64,000 nt of DNA, taken from positions 98,998,826 to 99,062,825 of the forward strand of contig NC_134093.1 in NCBI RefSeq assembly GCF_000715075.1, written 5' to 3'. Positions 1 to 11,396 of this stretch are shown here, piece after piece. Each line of letters starts with the position of its first letter. Position 1 is the first letter of the stretch. Both the position numbers and the translations under genes were made by a program. Under the pieces are notes generated by a model that searched no databases, had not been told where the DNA came from, and worked only from the letters and a program-made list of their open reading frames with translations. The DNA is from Nicotiana tabacum (taxonomy: Eukaryota; Streptophyta; Magnoliopsida; Solanales; Solanaceae).

Positions 1-493
1 TACTCGCCGGCAGCTCGCCAGGGATTTCACCATACATCTGATTTCCGGCAACATTAAAAGTAAGAAGTTGTTTCAGCTTCAATATCTCCGGCGGAATCTC
101 GCCGGAAAACGAGTTGTACTGTAAGAAAACAGTATCAAGTAATGTGCATTTGGAAAGTGAAGCAGGGATAGTACCATTGAAGAAATTGGAACGGAGGCTA
201 AGCTTACGCAACATGCGCAAGTTAGCAATTTCCGCAGTGAGTGGACCACTCAACTGTAGACGTGGCAAACGGAGTTCACTAACGCTGTCGTTTAAACAAA
301 CGATTCCCCGCCAATCACATGGAGCAGAAGGAGATTTAGAATCCCAGTTGTTGAGTGCTCCAATTGGGTCATGAATATTAAGTTTGAACGATTCAAGGGC
401 TTGAATTTCTGGGTTTTTTTGGGCAAAGGATATGAAAAATGGGCTAAAGAGAAATAGAATGAAGAAAAGTAGAGAAAATGGAATAGTAGCCAT
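1..493 (-). CDS. LRR receptor-like kinase, N-terminal part (cut by window edge)
   Basis: The minus strand is open from the ATG at 493-491 to the window edge, 164 codons without a stop. Residues 1-25 form a hydrophobic signal peptide ending near SFAQ. An LRRNT cap follows, with a Cys-Asp-Trp-Arg-Gly motif, and then leucine-rich repeats of the xLxxLxLxxNxFxGxIP type (for example LRMLRKLSLRSN and LQYNSFSGEIPPEI). The order and wording closely resemble the start of the Arabidopsis probable LRR receptor kinase At4g36180, including RLPRLQLSG. Family knowledge: a plasma-membrane receptor with extracellular LRRs, one transmembrane helix and a cytoplasmic Ser/Thr kinase, ligand unknown. The remaining repeats and the kinase lie outside the window. 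No frameshift or stop is seen, so this looks like a live host gene. Confidence 0.93.
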   Translation of the reverse strand, partial: MATIPFSLLFFILFLFSPFFISFAQKNPEIQALESFKLNIHDPIGALNNWDSKSPSAPCDWRGIVCLNDSVSELRLPRLQLSGPLTAEIANLRMLRKLSLRSNFFNGTIPASLSKCTLLDTVFLQYNSFSGEIPPEILKLKQLLTFNVAGNQMYGEIPGELPAS

Positions 494-660
494 TGATAAG
501 GAGGAAGAAAAAGGTGGAGATTTTGCTGCTGTGGCTATTTTTGCAAATGAGTGAGTGAGAGACGGGGAGTGAGTGTGCTGTGGTGAAGTGTGAAATACAT
601 GTGGAGATTTCTCACTTTTCAAGAGTTTTTATTGAGGAACGGTTTTCAAAGGAATAAATT
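494..660 (-). promoter_or_regulatory. 5' leader and core promoter of the LRR receptor kinase
   Basis: Upstream of the ATG the transcribed strand is C/T/A-rich and ATG-poor, as in plant leaders. A TATA-like CAATAAAAACTC lies at about 623-635 on the minus strand, 130-140 bp before the ATG, which would give a leader of roughly 100 nt. The TATA assignment is inference from position and composition only. Confidence 0.35.
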
Positions 661-1488
661 AATGTTATTAACCTATGGTTTAATGTGGGTTGGCAAATTT
701 TAACGTGTTGTGTGTTTGAAATTATTGGTCCTAATTGATCGTTATCCAACCCCTTAAAAGTGAAAAAGAATCAATTGAAAGAATACGTTTTAAGTTATGT
801 TGATCTAATTTTTCAAAAATATTATCGAAGTGACTTGACTTTTCGCTTTAATTTATGTTGTTCTAATTCTTTAAAAATATTATCAAACTCACCCTTAATT
901 TTCTAAAAACGGATTGACACACCTGATAATATTTTTAAAGTTATTCAAATTTTTACTCAATAGAGTCTTCTATAACTTACGGACTAGTAAAAAGATGATT
1001 GAACCTGTTGAAAGACGATAGTTATTGGTAGCTCGAAAAAAAAAAAAACTAGGCTAGGTCTTATTATTTTGGTGCCATGAGCCCTAAATAGTGGGATGAA
1101 AAAATAAAAGAGGAAACAGTTTTGATGTTACGTTTAGTTTAGTGTTGGATAATTGCCTCTTTCTCTCTTAATCAGTTCTTGAGCGGTCTAAATTTCGACC
1201 ACTATTTTGCTCCTTCTGTTGATAAAAAATGACGTACTCTTGCTTCAAATTCTGCTTTAGAAGAAGAATGGTCCTGGCTGTTGGGAACAGAATTATCAGA
1301 TTCCAATTCCAATCTTAAGAATTTAGCTACACTTTTACTATCGACCAAAGTAAAAAGTATTTATCCCTAGTGCATAGCTTTTATACCATTGCTAGAAGCG
1401 TTACGTTCTTGGGAGCTATGGCAAACGAAGCTCGATTCCTTATTAAGGATGTGCAGAAAGATGAGGAAGGGCTACACCTAAAGACATA
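661..1488. other. Intergenic, no gene seen
   Basis: AT-rich DNA with short repeated phrases such as 'tttaaaaatattatc' near 820 and 875. It probably holds distal promoter sequence of the receptor kinase. No coding frame or recognisable element was found. Confidence 0.5.
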
Positions 1489-1664
1489 GACGGATTCAGA
1501 ATTTAAATTTTATAGGTTCAATTTTTAAAATTTTTAATATTGAACCCATTATATATTTAAAGTTATGGGTTCAAATTTATAATTTTTGCAATTTTAATGA
1601 ATTTTTACTCCGCATCAAAAGTTATAAGTTCAATTGAACCCGTAACTCTCACACTGGATCCGCC
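1489..1664. repeat. hAT-like MITE remnant
   Basis: The ends are inverted: CGGATTCAG at 1491-1499 and CTGGATCCG at 1654-1662. Between them lies AT-rich DNA with 'gggttcaa' phrases in both orientations. Small plant hAT-type elements with 'GGCGGATCCAG' termini look like this. No clear 8-bp target duplication was found, so the exact ends are uncertain. Confidence 0.45.
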
Positions 1665-1673
1665 TTTGCCTAA

Positions 1674-2176
1674 GGGGTCGTTTGGTTTGAATACGACTTC
1701 CGCTTATTTTAGTTTACATTCAAACCAAAGTAAACTAAGCCTAAGCAGTCACGATATCTTGTTGATATTGATTGAGGAGTTTGGGGCGCTAGTCAAAGTA
1801 GTAAAAAAGGGCAAGTGGGCAAGTAGCGAGCAGGAGCAGTGTTGGGCTTTGTGGTCGTTAACGGGAACAAATGAAGAGTTTATTCCGGGATAAGTTATGC
1901 TGGAAAAAGTTATGATGAGATTAGTTATGCTAGGATTTTTTTTTTTCACTGTTTGGTATGATGTATTAAAAATGACAATTTTAATAATTTCTAAAAAGAA
2001 AGTATAAGTTATCCTGGTACTAATTACCCCACCCTCTACAAGGCATAAGTTCTCCCGGTACTAATTTTAATCCCGAAATAATTTATATCAGATTTGCCAA
2101 CCAAATAAAATATTATGGTGGTATTAAATTTTTATACCGGCACTATATCTTTTTATACCACATACCAAACGACCTC
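1674..2176. mobile_element. MITE with 'GGTCGTTTGGT' terminal inverted repeats
   Basis: GGTCGTTTGGT at 1676-1686 is exactly inverted as ACCAAACGACC at 2164-2174, and the similarity extends outward (AGGGGTC versus AGAGGTC). The interior is AT-rich with no coding capacity, and open frames inside it are chance. The superfamily is unassigned because the target duplication is not clear. Confidence 0.7.
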
Positions 2177-3200
2177 TATGTGTGTGATATAGGCTGACTA
2201 TCTTAATGCCTGATTCTACCTCTCCTATTAGTCCTGCAAATAATCAGATGTTCAAGAATTAGGTTGAAAGGTGTAAATTATATCGAGAAGTGAAGTGAGT
2301 AAAGAGTTGTTGATGGAGAAAGAAAAAGGAAGAAATAAATAACCTAAATAGCTGCACTTGTGAGCAAAAAGGACTCACAAGACCAATTATTTTGGAAGTA
2401 TTAAATGAGAAATCATATAAATTAGTAGTAATAAACAGGAGAGAGCAATAATTGGTGGGTCATGTGTTTTACTTACTACTTTTATTACCTGCAATCTGCA
2501 TTTCTAAGACGTGTTAAATCCTATCATAAACCTATCCTACATTTTGATACTGTTGGTATACTCATTTTTAACTTTTCACTGCTCTATCGTTTTTCGTATT
2601 CTCTTGGGTAGTTTTTGGTCTTAGATTCCCAAATTTATTTTTGATGAAGTTTGGCTTAAAGATGAAAATATGTTTGGACATACATTTTTAAAATATATTT
2701 TCTAAATTTATTTTGGAAAAACATGTGTATTATTAGGGATTTGGCCCAAAACCAGCTATTGAGCTATTTTTAAGATTTGGGATTTTGTCAAAATATAAAC
2801 AAAATTTATGGTCAAACTTGTGTTTGCTAAATAAAACCCAAATTTATTTTGACAAAATGTATGATTACGGCTTATTAACCTTTTCCACCAAATTTGCTAA
2901 GCAGGTGTTGCTTTTGATACTTTTGATTTACCACTTTTGAGATGTTGGCGGTCAAAAAGAGGTCGAAAAGGGTGGAAGGGGGAGGTGGACAAAAATCAAA
3001 AATCACTTGTCACGGATTCCCTTTTGATCTCTCGATAGGGGTTTTTCTTTAATTTTCGATTATACATAGAAGAAAGGGAAAGGGAAATGAAAGATCGAAT
3101 AATAAGGTGAGGAATCGAACCACGCAAAATTTCAGATAGTCAACTAATCGTACAACAATACCACTAAATAGTGTCAAAATCTAACATGGTAATTATAGAA
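2177..3200. other. Intergenic, no gene seen
   Basis: AT-rich DNA. At 3106-3150 the minus strand carries a box-B-like GGTTCGATTCC, but no tRNA fold can be built around it. Nothing coding is supported. Confidence 0.45.
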
Positions 3201-3325
3201 CCACAACAACAAATCTAGTAAAATTCCATAAGTGTGGTTCGGGAGGGTAAAGTGTACGTACATCTTACCTTACCTTATGACGATAGAGAGACTGTTTTCG
3301 AAAGATTCTTGGCTCAAAAGAAGTG
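3201..3325 (-). mobile_element. SINE 3' part (TS/SolS-like)
   Basis: Read on the minus strand, the segment runs 'TTTTGAGCCAAGAATC', 'GAAAACAGTCTCTCTA', 'GGTAAGATGTACGTACACT', 'TACCCTCCCGAACC', and ends in a 'TTTGTTGTTGTGG' tail. This order matches the body and TTG-rich tail of tobacco TS-type SINEs as I remember them. The tRNA-derived head is missing or too degraded to define, so this is a 5'-truncated or old copy. Confidence 0.65.
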
Positions 3326-4997
3326 AAAATGAAGCAATAAACAAACAGTAGCAACAACAAGGTAATTAGACATGGACGCAAATACATATACGTATAATAA
3401 CAAAGATCTAAGAATACGACACTACAAGAATAGTGTCAATCTCACTGAAAATAATGACGCAATGTGAAATAGCAAGGGGTTAGGAATAGAAAAATATAAG
3501 ACTAGTACTAATAGTATTGGGAAGACTAGACGAAACTCTAGACTGCCTGTCAACCTACAATTCTAATGTTCGACCTCCACACCCTCCTATCGAGGGTCAT
3601 GTCCTCATACCGTACCTAATTCAATTCGGTATGGTTCGGTTTTTCTCCTTTCGGTTTCAGTTTATTCGGTTCGGTAATGTCGTTTTATTCGGTTTGAATA
3701 CTAACTAGTGCATAGAGCCATACACTCTAATATTCTTAATTAAAGTATTCAAAAATACAAAACTGAAAATATTTTGACAAAAGTTTTGTTCAAAACTAGC
3801 AAATATCGACCCATAAAGAGAAAAATATACATAAAAAAATAAATTTAATCATTAAAAATATCTTATTACTTGTGTATAGTTAATTGATGAACTTAGACAT
3901 CAACCAAAATCATGTCCTCCCTACTCACCTTAGAAAATGCAACAAAAAGTCATGTACTATTGACTTTTGTTGTAAAGTTTCCTAGTAAGGTAGGGTAAGT
4001 AGGACCACAAAAACCTATTCGCAGCCATTACTTTATGGCATTCACTATCTTACTATCATCTCCTCTCTGTCAATAGGCAGGTTAAATGTGATAGGTACCA
4101 AAATACATGAAAAAATTTCCAGTTTTATTTTTGGCGGGAAATTTCATTTAAAGACATTCTATCAAAATTCAAGCTTGGTATAGGAATATTAAGTTTGAAA
4201 TTGAATAAATCTAAATCTTTGTTCCCGGAAATAACACTAAATCTTTACGAGGTAATTAGAAGTTTTGTGACTTGTAACAAGTTTAGACGAATTGGATTAT
4301 GACTCATTATTCAACGGATTGAATTATGACTCATTATTCAACTCATTTTAAGTTGATCAACTTTGATGAGTTGAGTTATGATCATATTATTTGATGCATC
4401 TTACTTATATTCATTTTGATTCAAACCATGTTACTCAATGAATCTTTGATTCAACTCGCTTTGACCTAATTAAATTTTGGGCATGATCCTTTTTTTTCTT
4501 TTTAAATTTCATCTTGTTGAACCTATCTAAACTTGAATGTTAATTTATGCAAATGTTTATTTTTAGGTCACCTTTTAGATTTTATTCTTATTTTAAAAAG
4601 TTATGCAAATATAGCTCTAGGATATTATACTTTCGAACAATGTTAGACATGGATTTAATAATTGCTCATATATTTTTTTTAAAACAATTATATGAAAATG
4701 TAAAAATCACTTGGCATGTACCTTGCCCAGCTTACATGATACCCTTCACATGCCCCAGATTTCGATCTGTCTAATTAATTTACATGGAGCATTAATAATC
4801 CGCAAGCAACAAGACTACTAAACCAATATTCAAATGCTTTGGGCCGTTAGAGGATCAGTTCCGATCACGGTGCCTTCTTTGAGTTGACTGACAAAGTTCT
4901 TTACGTTTAGTAATCTCTGACTTATTAAACTTCGTGCAGCATAATTTTTATTTGTTTGAAGTCCTTTTTTTCCTTTTTCGAAAGACAAAATATTACG
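3326..4997. other. Intergenic with transposon debris
   Basis: AT-rich DNA. Around 3520-3610 there is a phrase often seen dispersed in Solanaceae genomes ('CCTCCTATCGAGGGTCATG'). At 3625-3685 'TTCGGT' words are iterated. Short near-duplicates around 4290-4450 are built on 'gattgaattatgactcatt'. No gene is supported. Confidence 0.4.
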
Positions 4998-5172
4998 GAG
5001 CAATAATAAAGTTGTCTCAATATGATCTATAGGTCACGAGTACGAGTCGTGGAATCAGTCACTGATGTTTGCATCAGAGTAGCTTGTCTTCATCACACCC
5101 CCTTGAGGTGCGACTCTTTCTCAGACCATGCGTGAACGCGGGATGCTTCGTGCACCAAGCTGCCTTCTTAAA
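4998..5172 (+). mobile_element. Au-type SINE
   Basis: On the plus strand a tRNA-derived head contains a box-B-like 'GGTCACGAGTACGAGTCGTGG' region. It is followed by 'TTGCATCAGAGTAG', 'CACCCCCTTGAGGTGCG', 'GCGTGAACGCGGGATGCTTC' and 'GTGCACCAAGCTGCC', then a T/A-rich end. This matches the layout of the Au SINE found across angiosperms (family knowledge). Several substitutions suggest an old copy. Confidence 0.78.
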
Positions 5173-5194
5173 AAATATATATATATAATTATTA

Positions 5195-6297
5195 CTCCCT
5201 CTGATCCATAATAAGTGACATTTTAACCTCTTTATTTTGGTCCAAAATAAGTGTCCTTATACCCAAGAAGGAATTAACTTTATTTTTTTTAATTTGCCAT
5301 TATTTACGTATCTCAATGTGTCAAATTAACAAATGGTTATATAACTATATCTCTTTTTTTTTTTTCAAAATCATATAACTTTATTTTTTCGCACAAAAAT
5401 TATAAAACTTTCACTAACTCACACAAAAATCAGGGTAACCGAATAATACAATTTTTCGATGGAATTTTTTTTTAGTCTAATAAATAATAATCTAATTAAA
5501 ATAAAAATGAACCAAGCTGACTCAACCCCTTCCGACAATACCCATGTGAATAAATTAAAATAATACTAAAAATAAATCTTCCAAAACATGATAATTCTAT
5601 TTTTATTTTCAAATTTGCATTAAAATGGATAGCATTATTGTTTCAATAGCTCTCTAATTATTCATACCTTTTTTTTTGGGGGGGGGGGAGGGGGGAGGGG
5701 GGTCACAATCTCATACATTCTAAATTAAGTTTTTTTAGGAAGGGGAGGGGAAATATACTTTTAGTATTATTTTAATTTATAAATATGGGTATTAGGTCTG
5801 CTCAGATTGGGTCATTAATATTTTAAGAAAAAAATATAAATTAGCCGGTCAGTCAAAATTAATTATATTTGATAACTAAAACTTATATAAAATATGTATA
5901 TATATGCACATATATACAAATAAACAAAAATTATCGTCTATTATTTTTTAGAGTGGCTAAAAAAATGTATTTCTTCTATTTTAATTGGGTTATTATTTAT
6001 TAGATTGAAAATAAAAGATAAAAAAAAACGTGAAATAAGAAAGTACTACCGGAAAATTATGTTTTCCGACCACTATAATTGTTGAGTGAGAGTTAGTGAA
6101 AGTTTTATGATTTTTGTGTGAAAAATATAATTATATTATTTTGGTGGGTAAAAAAGTCATAATTATATGACCATTTGTGAAATTTACCCTGTAAATTTTA
6201 ATTAAGAAAATTCAATTAAAGTATTATTTTATTAGTAATTAATATTTTCTTAAAGGATGTGCCGAAGGCTAAAAAGTCAATTTTGTACTGGAGGGAG
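5195..6297. mobile_element. 1.1-kb non-autonomous element with long imperfect inverted ends
   Basis: The ends are CTCCCTC (5195) and GAGGGAG (6297), flanked by TA on both sides, as in Stowaway/Tc1-mariner elements. Unlike an ordinary Stowaway MITE it is about 1.1 kb. Stretches near 5325-5420 reappear inverted near 6095-6185: the words ACAAATGG, CACAAAAAT and AAAACTTTCACTAACTC occur in the same order on opposite strands. No transposase is seen. Alternatives are a nested pair of MITEs or an inverted duplication. Confidence 0.6.
5678..5702 (+). repeat. G-tract (possible G-quadruplex)
   Basis: A run of T is followed by 11 G, A, 6 G, A, 6 G. The three long G-tracts could fold as a G-quadruplex. 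It lies inside the 1.1-kb element and may vary in length. Confidence 0.8.
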
Positions 6298-6752
6298 TAA
6301 TTAATGTGTATGATAAGTTCATAACAAGACCGAGGGTTTTATGCTGTAATAGACACCGGGGTGACAACATATAATATGAAATGGCAAATTTTTTGACGTA
6401 GATTACGTTTACGCGAATTCATGAAACTCCATCACGGCCGCAACTTAGGGATCTTCATCTCCAATTCGAACTCCGTGTTCCGGTCAAGGCTCGGTCTTGA
6501 TAACAATAATATCCCTCCTTTAATTTTATCAAGAAACAGTTATATATTGTTGAAATTGGATTAACAGAAGTAATCAATGGTTTTTTTTTTTCTTTCTATA
6601 CCCCAGCTAGTGGAGGCAGATTTTTGTGCACCTCAACGTTGTGTGCGATGTTGACATCGTTAGCTGTCATTTTTTAATTTTTTGATATGAAACAAGGAAT
6701 CAAACGAGTTAGTAATAGATGCAAGGATCAACTCAATTACGCAGCTGTCTAA

Positions 6753-6770
6753 GCCCCACGGTAGGTGCCA
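6753..6770 (-). other. Primer-binding site
   Basis: The minus strand reads TGGCACCTACCGTGGGGC directly after LTR A. This resembles the 'TGGCGCCCACCGTGGGGC' junction of Solanaceae Tat-type elements, with C-to-T changes. Leader sequence continues to about 6590 and then the element is lost. Confidence 0.6.
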
Positions 6771-6773
6771 AAT

Positions 6774-7390
6774 TATTTATCCGTAAAACGGTACAGTTAA
6801 ATTTGTTACGTGGTTTATAGACAAGTGAACTGATTTGATCCAAAAATGATAAAGAGATAAGGTTAAAATTAAGATTAACAATTGAAATTGAAGAAGATGA
6901 CAAGTCTGGCTCTGAATGCAATGCCTCCGAGGACAAAAATTAAAGTAACGACAAAGTGTAAGTAGAGATGTTTAATTGAGAACAAAAGTAATAAAATAAA
7001 GCTTTTGTATGCAAAAAGTTTCGTGTCCTTACAATGGCTTTGAGCATGTTATTTATATCTTTACCTAGGAAAATAAAATCCTAGGATCAAGCTCCTCTTG
7101 ATGATAATAAAAGAGACATTGATGAACGCGTAACGGCAAACCATGAATGTAAATATTCTCTGCAATGGTCACTCACTTAATGTAAGTAAATATTCACTCA
7201 TTGAATGTTATCCAATGACAAATCTTTGATCCTCTCATGTCGGCTACGCTCCCTTCGGGATTTATCCGATATCGATTGCATTCATTGTATTCGAAATTGG
7301 TTATTCCCTGACTTGCCCTTTGCCTATCTTTGGTTCCACGTGTCATGTTACCATTCTATCATTTGTTATAAACCAATTTTACCCTACACA
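6774..7390 (-). repeat. LTR A of the Tat element
   Basis: Minus-strand start TGTGTAGGGT at 7390. It is matched throughout by LTR B (12690-13290), including 'gttccacgtgtcatgttac', 'gatgaacgcgtaacggc' and 'cctaggatcaagctcctctt'. The low end is placed just before the 'TTTGGCACC' primer-site junction and is approximate. Confidence 0.8.
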
Positions 7391-7413
7391 GATAGTCCCC
7401 CTACTTTCCGGTG
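7391..7413 (-). other. Polypurine tract
   Basis: The minus strand reads GGAAAGTAGGGGGACTATC immediately before the LTR A start. The copy at 61655-61676 has an equivalent GAGGGGACTATC before its LTR, which fixes the element's orientation. Confidence 0.7.
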
Positions 7414-7899
7414 ATATATCTTTGTGTTATCGGGAAGTTGGTGAAGATCCCTTTCTTGGCGGGAAAGTTCCTGAATAGTCTCTGACGTTTGAAAGGACGC
7501 ACGTCTTCTCGCATTTAATACCCCGAACACATGTTTTCCCATGATTTAACAAATATTTTTGCCAATTTTCGAGGTAATCATGACCACGAGTTTTGCAGTC
7601 TACAACTTCATTTCTACTCAATATTTTTACTTCTTCACTTTTACAACTTTCAAAAGCCTTTCTTTCTCTTTGCATCTACTTAGGAGTTTTTCCATCTTTT
7701 TCAACTTTCTCATCAAAAGTTTTACTGACCTTTCATCACCATGTCTTTTACTGTTTTTTTCAGAAACGTCGGTCCCCTCTTCGGTGGAGGCCCAAAGAAA
7801 AACAAAGATAAGGAGATCGAAGTTGATTCCGAACCTCCCACTGTTAGCACCATAATACCATAACATATCAGTATCGCTAACGTCTTTCAAGAAAAGGCT

Positions 7900-10478
7900 T
7901 CTTATGCCTCTTCACAAACTTGGCCAGTTAACATGTATCCCTCATCCATTCGCCCTTCCAATATTCCAACTGTGAAGGGGGACTGCAACTACCCCAATCT
8001 TGAAATCCTTTCCTTGGATATGATAGAGCGGGTTGCCTTCTCCAAGGAGGGGTTTACATATGTTTATACGTATCCCTTTACCTTGGGTCCATTTACCCTG
8101 GGTCGAGTGAAGGGCTCGACCCTATAATTTTAGAGTTCTGCCACCGGTATCAGGTCTGTTTAGCACAAGTAGGACCATCTATATGGCAGAGTGTGGCTTG
8201 CCTTCTCTAATTGTGCATGAAGACCGGGAAAACCCTAACCCTTGCGCACATGATGAATCTTTACTCCCCCAAAATTTTCTTTAGGGGAATAATAAATTTT
8301 AGTAAGCGTGGTCACCATGCTCTTCTCACCAGCATAGATGATGACAACGATCGTGGTTGGATGGAACGATTCGTCATCACCACTACCAGGGATATCATCC
8401 CAGCCACAACTCCAACTTTTCCCGAGTTGTGGAATTGCTTTTGTAAGTTTTCGATCATTCACTCATCTCCTTTGTGAAACGATTACTTCCTGTTATTACT
8501 GATTCTCTTATTTCTTTAGCTTCAGCTACCTAATGAAAACCACCACGTGTTCAAGGCCTGGACCAGTGGGTTCAAATAATTCTGGATATTACAACACCAA
8601 AATCCCGCTGGTGGAAGGAAATGGCCCCTAAATACGGGTGGAAAGCCAAACATCATGGTAAATCAAGTCCTTTTTTCCTTTTATCTTTGTACGAACACAA
8701 GTAATTTCATGAAAAAATTGGTTACTCCACTTTTTTGCCTGGTTCAGGACTTCCGAGGGAATCTGTCATTTGCCCCAAAATCGACGCTTTAGAGGACCCC
8801 GAGGAGGCTAGAAGGTTGTTCAAGGTGCCCTACCCGAAGCAGAGCTCGCGGATCTTCTTCCGGTAAAGACGACGCTCTTCCTTGGTTGGGACTCAAAAGA
8901 AGAAGATAAAGAAAATACCGACCGAGCAAGCCACAGTCACAATGGTCCTCGATGATGAAGGAGAAGCCAGTAATTGAGAGGCTTCCCTTCTAAAGAGAAA
9001 AAGATCTTCATCAGCTCAACCAGATGCTGAACCAGGGGAGCTCAAAAATCCAACACTGGAGGAAACCCAGGCACTTTGGGGTGATATGGACCTGGTAGAG
9101 AATGTAGATTCTCTCTTCCCAGCCCCCATTGTTGTTTCTGGTCCATGGAGTTCGGACCCCGGGCTTCTTCTGCCTCCGACCGCCAAGCAAATAACCATCA
9201 ATTCTTTTTCTGCCACTACTGCTTCTTCACATTCTACATTGATGGGTTCATGCCCATCGACACCAATTGCTTCTTCGCCACTAGCAATAACTACATCTCC
9301 TCCCCGGGTACCATCTGAACAAGAAAGGGACACTTCTCCTCCTCGGTCTCCTATCCACGGGAACTTGAGGCATGATTATTCACCCTCTTCCCCATATCCT
9401 CGAGGGAGAAAGAGTGCCACTCTTTCGGTTTCTAAATAGTGCCATCTTTTATCCAAGCCGGTAGAGCTTGCGAACTATCTGAAGCCGCTGGCTTCGGAGA
9501 AAGACTGGAAAAAAATGCCCCTTTCTGAGGAATGTCTAATGAACCATGCCAAGCATAGCGCGGCACAGGTACCATACTAATTTCTTCGTATCTTCTTTCC
9601 TACTCACATACTGTAATGGAAATTCTAACTTTAATATTCTTTTTCACATGCCAACTTCCTTGCTTCTGAAGGTCTGCAAAGGTTGATCCTTGATAAGCAA
9701 GGGCTCGCTTCTGAGAGGGATCAACTTTTAGCTGAAAGGAACTAACTTGCTGCATGCCTCCCGGTGTTAGAGGTAAAAGCTGCTGAGATGATCGAGCTTG
9801 TGGCTCAATTGCAACAAAGCGGACGAGATAAAATAGTCCACAGCCAAGAAGCTGCTCAATTATACGAAAAGCTTCAAGAGACTAAGGCTAAGTGGACCGA
9901 GCTTCACGACGTTGTACTCACCGTTGCCGAGCGCGAGTCTGCCTTCGAAGATCAAATCAATAATTTGAAGGCAGACTTACACTCAAAAATCGAAGAAGCC
10001 CATGTTGCTGAAGAGAAGAGGGCCAAAATAGAAGAGATGCTCAAGAGGGCCATGGATCAGAATCGGATTCACTCAAGCTTAACTCTTGCCTCAGTGCCAT
10101 GAAATCTCAAATGGATGGCCTTCAGGCCGAAATTGATAGACTCCAAGTAAGCTCCAGGACCAAGAGGATTCCCTCGTATTTGAGAAGACTTATGCTATAT
10201 ATCATGTGAGGAGGAAAACCTTGGAAGAGGCCATAGAGGGCATCATCGATATTTATGATTGTATCGCTAAGGCTCGAGAACTAGAGCTGATTGCTCGTGA
10301 AAATCTTCCCTCTCGGCCAGCTGCAACTGACTCCTCGAGTATTATTTCGGAGTACTCAGGAACCGAAGGGGAGGTTGAAGAAGATGAAGGTCCCGAACCG
10401 GTTGTGGATCTGCCTTCCTCTACCGGGGGAAACACCGATCCCTCTCTCGCTTTGGGTTCTGGTGGCAATGATGCATAA
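7900..10478 (+). pseudogene. Antisense spliced ORF of the Tat element ('plant transposon protein'), decayed
   Basis: Plus-strand coding lies opposite to pol. The N-terminal domain contains VYTYPFTLGP, then (after frame breaks) LAHMMNLYSPKIFFRGI and DRGWMERFV. The same order occurs in the second copy at 60022-61305. Intron borders are visible: GTAAGT near 8440 to TTTAG near 8520, and GTAAAT near 8657 (after a conserved WKAKHHG) to TTCAG near 8749. A third probably lies around 9570-9670. The C-terminal half is a charged coiled coil (about 9764-10080) followed by an acidic, Ser-rich tail to the stop at 10476-10478. Frameshifts and in-frame stops near 8120 and 9440 make it non-functional. Its role in the element is unknown. 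Confidence 0.7.
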
Positions 10479-11396
10479 CTTCTTTTTATTTCCTTTCTCT
10501 CTCTTTTTTTGTACTTTATAATTCTTCCAAATCTTTCACTGAGTTTGACACTTGATAAATAGATAAACAATTTTTTCTTTAAGTGTTGTGCAAGATATAT
10601 TTTTTTTGCGTTTAATTATTAAAGCTTCAGGTATATTTTCGTTCGATAGATTTTGATTCAGGGCATAAATTATTTCGGAATCAACCCTTTACTATGAGGG
10701 TTTCATAAGAGAGGACCCTTATTTTTATGGTGCTCTTGAAGAAGACGTCTCATATTCATTCCGCCACAAGTATTTGAAGTTTTTGTTAACTTTCAAATGC
10801 TAAAATTAACTCATCATTTGAACAAGAAATAAGATAAAAATAAAAGGACCTTATGTTATTCCTTCTATCTTTAAAAGTACACAAATATCTATTCGCTAAA
10901 GTAAAAAACTATCAATACATGTGGCTAACTTGTACAACTTATCTATACGGGGCTGATCATGCACTCCCCAGCCATGATGAGACATTACTGCTCCTGGTTC
11001 TAGCTGTCCCCGATTTTCGTGGCATTCTTGTTGCTGTATCTTATACTATTCCTCCCCCCCAGTGTTCGAATGCAAAGTATAGAAATTTGAACACTGAAAG
11101 TCTTGCTTCGTCGGTGGAAACAACTTGTGAATGGTTAAATAATCCCTTTTTAGTGATGGAAGGCAACACTTGTCATCGAACCAAAGATTATTTAACTATT
11201 TACATAGCCATTCACCATTTATGTGAAATCCCGTGCCTTGACATTTAAAGGTCTTGTCAATACTGATGACGCTTCCTTCGTAGTATGTTTTCCGTCGCTA
11301 CCTCGTTAAAAACCTTGCCAGAAAACCCTGATTGGGACAAAAACTAGACGAAGAGAAAAAGAGTACAGCACATACTTTCAGTATTTGTAACATCCA
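10479..11396. other. Spacer between integrase and antisense ORF
   Basis: Non-coding internal DNA of the Tat element, where pol and the antisense ORF converge tail to tail. An open frame at 10853-11248 has no recognisable features. The phrase 'ctcgttaaaaaccttgcc' near 11300 is common in such elements. Confidence 0.5.

Noticed and set aside
1597..1893. 98-codon open frame
   Set aside because: It spans the border between two small MITEs, with no domain or codon signal.
3106..3165. tRNA-like sequence on the minus strand (box-B-like GGTTCGATTCC)
   Set aside because: No acceptor or anticodon stem could be built; at best a worn SINE head.
10853..11248. 131-codon open frame on the plus strand
   Set aside because: Lies in the non-coding spacer of the Tat element and has no recognisable motif; composition is not gene-like.
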